A DNA stretch of 14,465 bases from JAAYGT01 sp050252075. GTDB lineage: Bacteria; Pseudomonadota; Gammaproteobacteria; Burkholderiales; Burkholderiaceae_B. The stretch spans positions 1 through 14,465 of the forward strand of contig JBFWLP010000082.1 of the NCBI GenBank assembly GCA_050252075.1, written 5' to 3'. A program made the position numbers and the translations under genes. Shown here piece after piece: positions 13,149 to 14,465 of the stretch. Position 1 is the stretch's first letter. The number at the start of each line of letters is the position of its first letter. Below the pieces are notes generated by a model. That model was not told the DNA's origin, did no database searches, and saw nothing but the letters and a program-made list of their open reading frames with translations.

Positions 13149-14192
13149 ATGACCAACAAATTCCATTTTCCATTGCGTGCCAGAACAGCCCTGGCCGCTA
13201 CCGGCGTGCTATTGATCAGCATCAGTCTGGCGGGATGTGTAACCACGAGCGGCAATCAGCCGGCCACCCAGCGGGGGGCGTTCGGCGTTCCGCAGGAAAA
13301 AGTTGAAGTCAGCGGCGCGAATTATATAAAAGGCGAGCAGAAAGTTGTGATTGGCTCGTTCCGGGTGGCGTTTGCCCAGAAGGTGTCGGAGTCTGCTCGC
13401 AGCAGTACATTCTTCAGCACGGATTCCCAGTCGGCCGCAATGAGTGGCACCCTTCTTGGGCTTGATCATGCCGATTATCAGGCCATTACCGATGCCGCCT
13501 ATGCCGATTTCGTCGCCCGTCTGAAGGCTACCGGTTTGCAGGTCGTTGAGCCTGCCCAGCTCAGGCAGTCGGCCGCTTATTCGGGCATGGCAGCTGCGTC
13601 CAATCCGCAATTGCTGGATAGTTCGACGACCGGCAATGTCCTGCTGATGGCCCCGTCAGGCATGAAGCTGGCCATGTTTCCCGGCGAGGGCGGCGTTTCC
13701 TCGGCCTTTTCCGGGTTCGACACCAGTAATCCCATGCGTGTGTTTCCCGCTCTCATCAAGGAGCAGAGCGCCGGCGTCATGAACGTCACCTACTACATCG
13801 ACTTTCTGAACACCCGCAGTAGCGGGGATACCCTGGTAACAGGGGGCGATGCCGAGGTTTCCATGGGCCAGGGGCTGTCCGTGCGGCCGGGCAGCGGCAT
13901 TGCCTACACCACGTTGAAAGGCAGCCAGTGCGTGGGGTACTGTCCGAACAACACCAGCAGCATCAAGCTGGGCCAGGCCTTGTTCTCTCAGGAGCCCTAT
14001 GGCACCACCCGAAACGTCACCGAAGGCGGGGTGAATGCGCTGGGCATCGTTTCCGGATTGCTGACGGGCCAGGGGTTTGCGCGCAAGGATCTTGAAATCC
14101 AGGCAGATCCGGCCCGTTATCGCGCAATTGCCGATAAATTGCTTGCCGAGGCCAACACCACGCTGATCCAGACCGTTCAGAAATCACGCTGA
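13149..14192 (+). CDS. Predicted outer-membrane lipoprotein of unknown function
   Basis: I do not recognise the family. The 347-aa product begins with a lipoprotein signal peptide: a basic MTNKFHFPLRAR, a hydrophobic stretch (13-26) and lipobox SLAG-C30 for lipid attachment. Residue +2 is V, not D, which favours sorting to the outer membrane. The mature part has an S/G/A-rich linker, then a mixed alpha/beta pattern: KVVIGSFRVAFAQKV (about 65-79), an amphipathic helix DYQAITDAAYADFVARLKATGLQVV (about 112-136), VTYYIDFLNTRS (about 215-226) and a C-terminal helix ARYRAIADKLLAEANTTLIQ. The only other cysteines are C261 and C265 (CVGYC), which could form a small disulfide loop. The ATG at 13149 was chosen for the signal peptide. 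It is divergent from groESL and followed by a transporter gene, neither of which reveals its role. Confidence 0.85.
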   Translation: MTNKFHFPLRARTALAATGVLLISISLAGCVTTSGNQPATQRGAFGVPQEKVEVSGANYIKGEQKVVIGSFRVAFAQKVSESARSSTFFSTDSQSAAMSGTLLGLDHADYQAITDAAYADFVARLKATGLQVVEPAQLRQSAAYSGMAAASNPQLLDSSTTGNVLLMAPSGMKLAMFPGEGGVSSAFSGFDTSNPMRVFPALIKEQSAGVMNVTYYIDFLNTRSSGDTLVTGGDAEVSMGQGLSVRPGSGIAYTTLKGSQCVGYCPNNTSSIKLGQALFSQEPYGTTRNVTEGGVNALGIVSGLLTGQGFARKDLEIQADPARYRAIADKLLAEANTTLIQTVQKSR

Positions 14193-14209
14193 TCACTGCG
14201 TCTCCCGAC

Positions 14210-14242
14210 CAGGTGGTCTATGATCACCTTTTGTACCACCTG
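14210..14242. promoter_or_regulatory. 8-bp inverted repeat upstream of the MFS gene
   Basis: CAGGTGGT (14210-14217) and ACCACCTG (14235-14242) pair perfectly around a 17-base spacer that contains TGATCA. It starts 17 bases after the lipoprotein stop and ends 22 bases before the MFS start codon. No T-run follows, so an operator is at least as likely as a terminator. Confidence 0.35.
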
Positions 14243-14264
14243 ACCGTTTCCTACTCTTCGCGTC

Positions 14265-14465
14265 ATGTCCTCTTCGCATCGTTCCACCCCTTCCGTCACC
14301 ACGACGGCTCTCAGTACGCCTGCCCGAATCCTGCTGGGCGCCAGTCTGATGCTTATCGCGTTCAACCTGCGGACGCTGTTTTCGTGTTTGTCGGTGTTGT
14401 TGCCGGACCTGATTCGCGAAACGTCGATCACATCGGCCGGGGCGGGCTACCTCACCACGCTGCCT
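14265..14465 (+). CDS. MFS transporter, CynX/NimT-like, 5' part only
   Basis: The gene starts at the ATG at 14265 and runs off the window; 67 codons are visible. After a polar, Ser/Thr-rich 20-residue N-terminus comes a hydrophobic first helix, RILLGASLMLIAFNLRTLFSCLSVLLPDLI, then SITSAGAGYLTTLP. The AFNLR just after the first hydrophobic turn and the AG-LTTLP before the second helix are the pattern of the CynX/NimT branch (cyanate or 2-nitroimidazole type transporters). An in-frame TGA at 14241 prevents a longer start. No Shine-Dalgarno sequence is evident. The substrate cannot be told from this fragment. It lies 72 bp downstream of the lipoprotein gene on the same strand. Confidence 0.8.
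   Translation, partial: MSSSHRSTPSVTTTALSTPARILLGASLMLIAFNLRTLFSCLSVLLPDLIRETSITSAGAGYLTTLP

Noticed and set aside
12909..13166. 85-codon minus-strand frame across the groESL promoter
   Set aside because: It overlaps CIRCE, the promoter and the start of the lipoprotein gene, and has no motif or credible ribosome site.
1..14465. Hidden mobile element, CRISPR array, tRNA or defence system
   Set aside because: No transposase, integrase, regularly spaced repeats, cloverleaf or defence-family motifs were seen; gene order and style are housekeeping throughout.

Overview
The window looks like a chromosomal housekeeping segment of a betaproteobacterium, most likely order Burkholderiales, family Alcaligenaceae (Bordetella, Pusillimonas or Castellaniella relatives). 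The signs are the protein sequences, the fairly GC-rich composition (judged by eye), a Bug/TctC-type periplasmic binding protein, a groES-groL pair under a perfect CIRCE operator, and the ribB-ribH-nusB-thiL-pgpA-pncC run. I see no insertion sequence, phage gene, CRISPR array, tRNA or rRNA, and no sharp change in composition.

Layout. 1-1839: the 3' end of a MOSC N-terminal-domain protein (+), then three minus-strand genes in the order rsmD, coaD, ferredoxin (16S rRNA methylation, CoA synthesis, 2[4Fe-4S] electron carrier). 1903-3162: ftsY (+), the SRP receptor, divergent from rsmD. 3180-3995: an IclR-family regulator (-), convergent with ftsY and divergent from the next operon. 4082-8313: a tight plus-strand operon ribB, ribH, nusB, thiL, pgpA, pncC, with overlaps or short gaps throughout. 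It covers riboflavin synthesis, transcription antitermination, thiamine diphosphate synthesis, phosphatidylglycerol synthesis and pyridine nucleotide salvage. 8318-9548: dgkA-pyrF (-). 9721-10698: an orphan Bug-type solute-binding protein (-). 10789-12949: the groES-groL operon (-) with a sigma-70-like promoter, CIRCE operator and terminator all visible. 13149-14192: an unrecognised outer-membrane-type lipoprotein (+). 14265 to the end: the start of a CynX/NimT-like MFS transporter (+), cut by the window edge.

No obviously new multi-gene system is present. The most interesting details are small. The acidic C-terminal tail of RibH is encoded partly by a 15-bp tandem duplication that also duplicates the Shine-Dalgarno/ATG module of the overlapping nusB gene. 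RibB carries a GTP cyclohydrolase II-like domain without the zinc cysteines. A possible 10-codon leader ORF overlaps the ribB start. ThiL deviates at a normally conserved acidic motif. The MOSC-type protein stops where its catalytic domain should begin. The lipoprotein next to groESL has no function I can recognise.

Many long open frames antisense to these genes are compositional shadows and were left out. All family assignments come from reading motifs by eye; no database search was run.
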